A stretch of 38,095 bases of DNA from Sphingomonas sp. 67-36 (GTDB lineage Bacteria; Pseudomonadota; Alphaproteobacteria; Sphingomonadales; Sphingomonadaceae): the NCBI GenBank assembly GCA_001897375.1, contig MKSU01000016.1, positions 175,073 to 213,167 of the forward strand. The letters are read 5' to 3'. This document shows, one piece after another, positions 35,964 to 38,095 of the stretch (positions are counted from its first letter, which is position 1; every line of letters begins with the position of its first letter). Position numbers and translations under genes: made by a program. The notes under the pieces were generated by a model that saw nothing but the letters and a program-made list of their open reading frames with translations, ran no database searches and was not told the origin of the DNA.

Positions 35964-37586
35964 ATGCGCATCCTTCCTCTCCTCGCCCTTGCCACCGTCC
36001 TCGCCGCGCCGGCCGCCGCGCAGACTGACCCGCAGCGTCTCTCCGATATCGTCCGCACCCTCGCCTCGCCCGAGTTCGGCGGGCGCGCGCCCGGCACGGC
36101 CGGCGAGAAGAAGACGACCGACTGGCTGGTCGCGGAGTTCAGGAAGCTCGGGCTGGAGCCGGGCGCGGCGGACGGCCAGTGGATCCAGCGCGTGCCGCTG
36201 ATCCACACCCGCATCGGCGACGGGACGATCAGCGCCGGTGACATGCCGCTGGTGCAGGGCAAGGACGTCGCGATGACGACGGTGCGCGACGCCCCCCATA
36301 TCTCGATCAAGGACGCCCCGATGGTGTTCGTCGGCTATGGCGTGTCCGCGCCCGAGGCGAAGTGGGACGATTTCAAGGGCGTGGACGTGCGCGGCAAGGT
36401 CGTCGTGTTCCTTGTCAACGATCCCGATTTCGCCGCCCGGCCGGGCGACGACGCGGTCGGCCGGTTCGGCGGCAAGCGCATGACCTATTACGGCCGCTGG
36501 ACCTATAAATATGAGGAAGCCGCCCGGCGCGGCGCGGCGGCCGCGCTGATCGTCCACGATACCGACGGCGCGGGCTATCCGTGGTCCACCGCCAATGCCT
36601 CGAACGGCGAGAATTACGATATCGTGCGTGGGCCGGACGACCAGCGCGTGCCGTTGCAGGGCTGGATCTCGCACGAGGCGGCGGACCGGCTGTTCGCATC
36701 CGCCGGGCTGGACCTCGCGAAGCTGCGGGTTGAAGCGCGCTCCGCCGCGTTCCACCCGGTAGAGATGAAGCCGCGCTTCTCTGCCGATCTCGCCGTCAGC
36801 GCCGAGCGAATCGAAAGCGCCAACGTCCTCGCGAAGATCACCGGCGTGAAACGCCCGGACGAGACGGTGATGTTCGGCGCGCATTGGGATGCCTATGGCG
36901 AAGGCCCACCCGACGCGAGCGGCAGGACGCTGCGCCCCGGCGCGAACGACGACGCGCTCGGCGCCGCCGGCGTGCTGGAGCTGGCGCGCGCGTTCAAGGC
37001 CGCGCCGAAACCGGATCGCACGCTCGTCTTCGCTTTGTGGACGGGCGAGGAGCGCGGGCTGCTCGGCTCGGAATATTATGCCGCGCACCCCATCTACCCG
37101 CTGGCCAAAACCGCCGCGAACCTGACGCTCGACATTCTCCAGACCGCCGGGCCGGCGAAGGACGTTACGTTGGTCGGCGCGGGCGCCTCGTCGCTCGACA
37201 CGCTGCTCGCCGCGGCCGCCAGGGCGCAGGGCCGTACGATCACCCCCGAAACGGCGAGCGAGCGCGGCCTGTTCTACCGCGCCGATCATTTCTCCGTCGT
37301 CCGGCGCGGCGTGCCGTCGATGATCCTGATGGCGCTGGGCGGCGCGCCGGACCTCAAGGCGGGTGGCCACGAGGCGGGGCAGAAGTGGCTCGACGCCTAT
37401 ATGGCCTGCTATCACAAGACCTGCGACACCTGGTCGGCCGACTGGAACCTCGGCGGCGCGGCGCAGGATGCCGACCTGTTCTTCGCGATGGGCAAGCAAC
37501 TCTCGAAGGCCGGCGTCTGGCCGACGTGGAGCGCGGGCAGCGAATTTCTCACACTGCGCAACAAGAGCGCGGCGGAGCGGAAGTAA
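35964..37586 (+). CDS. M28 family zinc metallopeptidase with PA-type insert, exported
   Basis: This 540-aa protein has a signal peptide (RILPLLALATVLAAPAAAQ). A PA-like domain is inserted around residues 95-250, and the M28 catalytic domain follows. Zinc ligands are visible as His in GAHWDAYG, Asp in GANDDALG, the catalytic Glu-Glu in TGEERGLLGSEY, and a late His in YRADHFSVVRRGVPS. It is probably a periplasmic aminopeptidase of the BSAP/Xaa type. A strong AGGAG site overlapping the preceding stop precedes the ATG. The gene is convergent with the CYTH gene. Confidence 0.94.
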   Translation: MRILPLLALATVLAAPAAAQTDPQRLSDIVRTLASPEFGGRAPGTAGEKKTTDWLVAEFRKLGLEPGAADGQWIQRVPLIHTRIGDGTISAGDMPLVQGKDVAMTTVRDAPHISIKDAPMVFVGYGVSAPEAKWDDFKGVDVRGKVVVFLVNDPDFAARPGDDAVGRFGGKRMTYYGRWTYKYEEAARRGAAAALIVHDTDGAGYPWSTANASNGENYDIVRGPDDQRVPLQGWISHEAADRLFASAGLDLAKLRVEARSAAFHPVEMKPRFSADLAVSAERIESANVLAKITGVKRPDETVMFGAHWDAYGEGPPDASGRTLRPGANDDALGAAGVLELARAFKAAPKPDRTLVFALWTGEERGLLGSEYYAAHPIYPLAKTAANLTLDILQTAGPAKDVTLVGAGASSLDTLLAAAARAQGRTITPETASERGLFYRADHFSVVRRGVPSMILMALGGAPDLKAGGHEAGQKWLDAYMACYHKTCDTWSADWNLGGAAQDADLFFAMGKQLSKAGVWPTWSAGSEFLTLRNKSAAERK

Positions 37587-37587
37587 C

Positions 37588-37619
37588 GGCCCCTCGCCGC
37601 TTCGGCCGAGCGCCGGGGC
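37588..37619. terminator. imperfect hairpin between convergent genes
   Basis: The GC-rich sequence after the M28 stop can fold with an inner CTCG/CGAG stem and an outer GCCCC/GGGGC-type stem separated by a bulge. There is no T-run. It is a possible bidirectional terminator, weaker than the two perfect hairpins at 3509 and 15957. Confidence 0.3.
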
Positions 37620-37629
37620 GGCCGCCGCT

Positions 37630-38095
37630 TCAGAGGCCCGCGATCAACGCCAAGGCGCCGGTGCGGTCCAGCGCCGCCAGCGACCCGCCCTGATAAAGCG
37701 GATCGTAGCTCACTTCGCGCACCGTCCATGACGGGATAGGAATGGCTGCAAGCGCGGCGGCATTCGGCGCTTCGATCTCGGCGAGCACCAGCCCATCGAG
37801 ATTACCCGCGAACAGATCGACGCCGAATTCCGCGCCTTCGGCCATCACCGGATAGCGTCGCTTGACGATCGGCCGGCCCGGCAGCGCGGCGAACACCGCA
37901 TGTTCCTCCGGCGTGAGATAGGCGTTGACCATCGCGCGGGCGAGCGGATCGTCCGCCTCGTATTTCTTGGCGAGCTTGCAGGCGATCTCGCCGGAGCCGC
38001 TGTCGGTCATGCGCCGGAGACGGAAGCGCGTGCCGGAAAGGTAAAGGTCCTCGATCAGCACATGATCGGCGGGCAGCGGCGGCAACAGCGCCGGA
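37630..38095 (-). CDS. CYTH-domain protein (partial, N-terminus off the right edge)
   Basis: This minus-strand gene runs off the window, so its start is missing. About 154 residues are visible. The pattern of alternating charged strands (IEDLYLSGTRFRLRRM, then CKLAKKYE, IVKRRYPV, EFGVDLFAG, LVLAEIEAP) is that of the CYTH fold, an eight-strand tunnel that binds triphosphates with basic and acidic residues. The classical EXEXK start of the family would lie beyond the edge. Members include triphosphatases and class IV adenylate cyclases; a single-domain triphosphate hydrolase is likeliest. It ends 43 bases from the convergent M28 stop. Confidence 0.75.
   Translation of the reverse strand, partial: PALLPPLPADHVLIEDLYLSGTRFRLRRMTDSGSGEIACKLAKKYEADDPLARAMVNAYLTPEEHAVFAALPGRPIVKRRYPVMAEGAEFGVDLFAGNLDGLVLAEIEAPNAAALAAIPIPSWTVREVSYDPLYQGGSLAALDRTGALALIAGL

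Noticed and set aside
1-38095. Search for CRISPR arrays, tRNA/rRNA, insertion sequences, defence islands or biosynthetic clusters
   Set aside because: No spaced direct repeats, no terminal inverted repeats, no recognisable transposase or RNA gene; the content is ordinary core genome.

Overview
The window is about 38 kb of GC-rich chromosomal DNA from an alphaproteobacterium, most likely a sphingomonad (Sphingomonas or a close relative). The evidence is very high GC with strong G/C third positions, a CckA-type cell-cycle kinase, the accA-xerD-aroK-aroB neighbourhood, a receiver with a FATG motif, and a LexA site of the alphaproteobacterial GTTC-N7-GTTC form. I place the genus from gene content and style; no alignment was run. 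I see no tRNA, rRNA, CRISPR array, insertion sequence, prophage or transposase. No gap between genes exceeds about 160 bases.

Layout. (a) 1-2.8 kb, minus strand: two paralogous cysteine desulfurases and an adrenodoxin-type ferredoxin joined by ATGA overlaps, then the start of a small arginine-rich exported protein. (b) 2.8-7.5 kb: a divergent alpha/beta hydrolase, then on the minus strand a 45-aa membrane peptide, a 593-aa exported protein of unknown function, xerD, accA and a 62-aa membrane protein. (c) 7.5-9.2 kb, plus strand: aroK-aroB (shikimate pathway). (d) 9.2-14 kb, minus strand: radA, then cvpA, an IscU/NifU-like protein, a KefB-type antiporter, dgkA and a DUF423 protein, the last five joined by ATGA overlaps. 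A perfect LexA half-site pair lies just upstream of radA. (e) 14.1-16 kb: a solo PAS protein, a nu-class-like glutathione transferase, and an exported protein made of two repeats. (f) 16-21.6 kb: recR-def-alaS on minus and fmt-truA on plus, so the formylation and deformylation genes flank recR. (g) 21.5-32.6 kb, all minus: dapA, smpB, an M13 peptidase, cckA, a single-domain FATG receiver, ilvD, a lipoprotein, the NAD(P)HX repair enzyme and an RNA m5U methyltransferase. (h) 32.7-37.6 kb, plus: a Slt-type lytic transglycosylase, greB, a NYN-LOTUS protein and an M28 peptidase. A CYTH-domain gene runs off the right edge.

Most genes are housekeeping: amino-acid and aromatic biosynthesis, Fe-S assembly, translation, DNA repair, wall turnover and cell-cycle signalling. 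I do not see a convincing new defence, mobile or biosynthetic system. The most useful leads are the LexA site at radA, the cckA-FATG receiver pair, the IscU-like protein lacking its third cysteine, the 593-aa/45-aa unknown pair, and the two-repeat exported protein.
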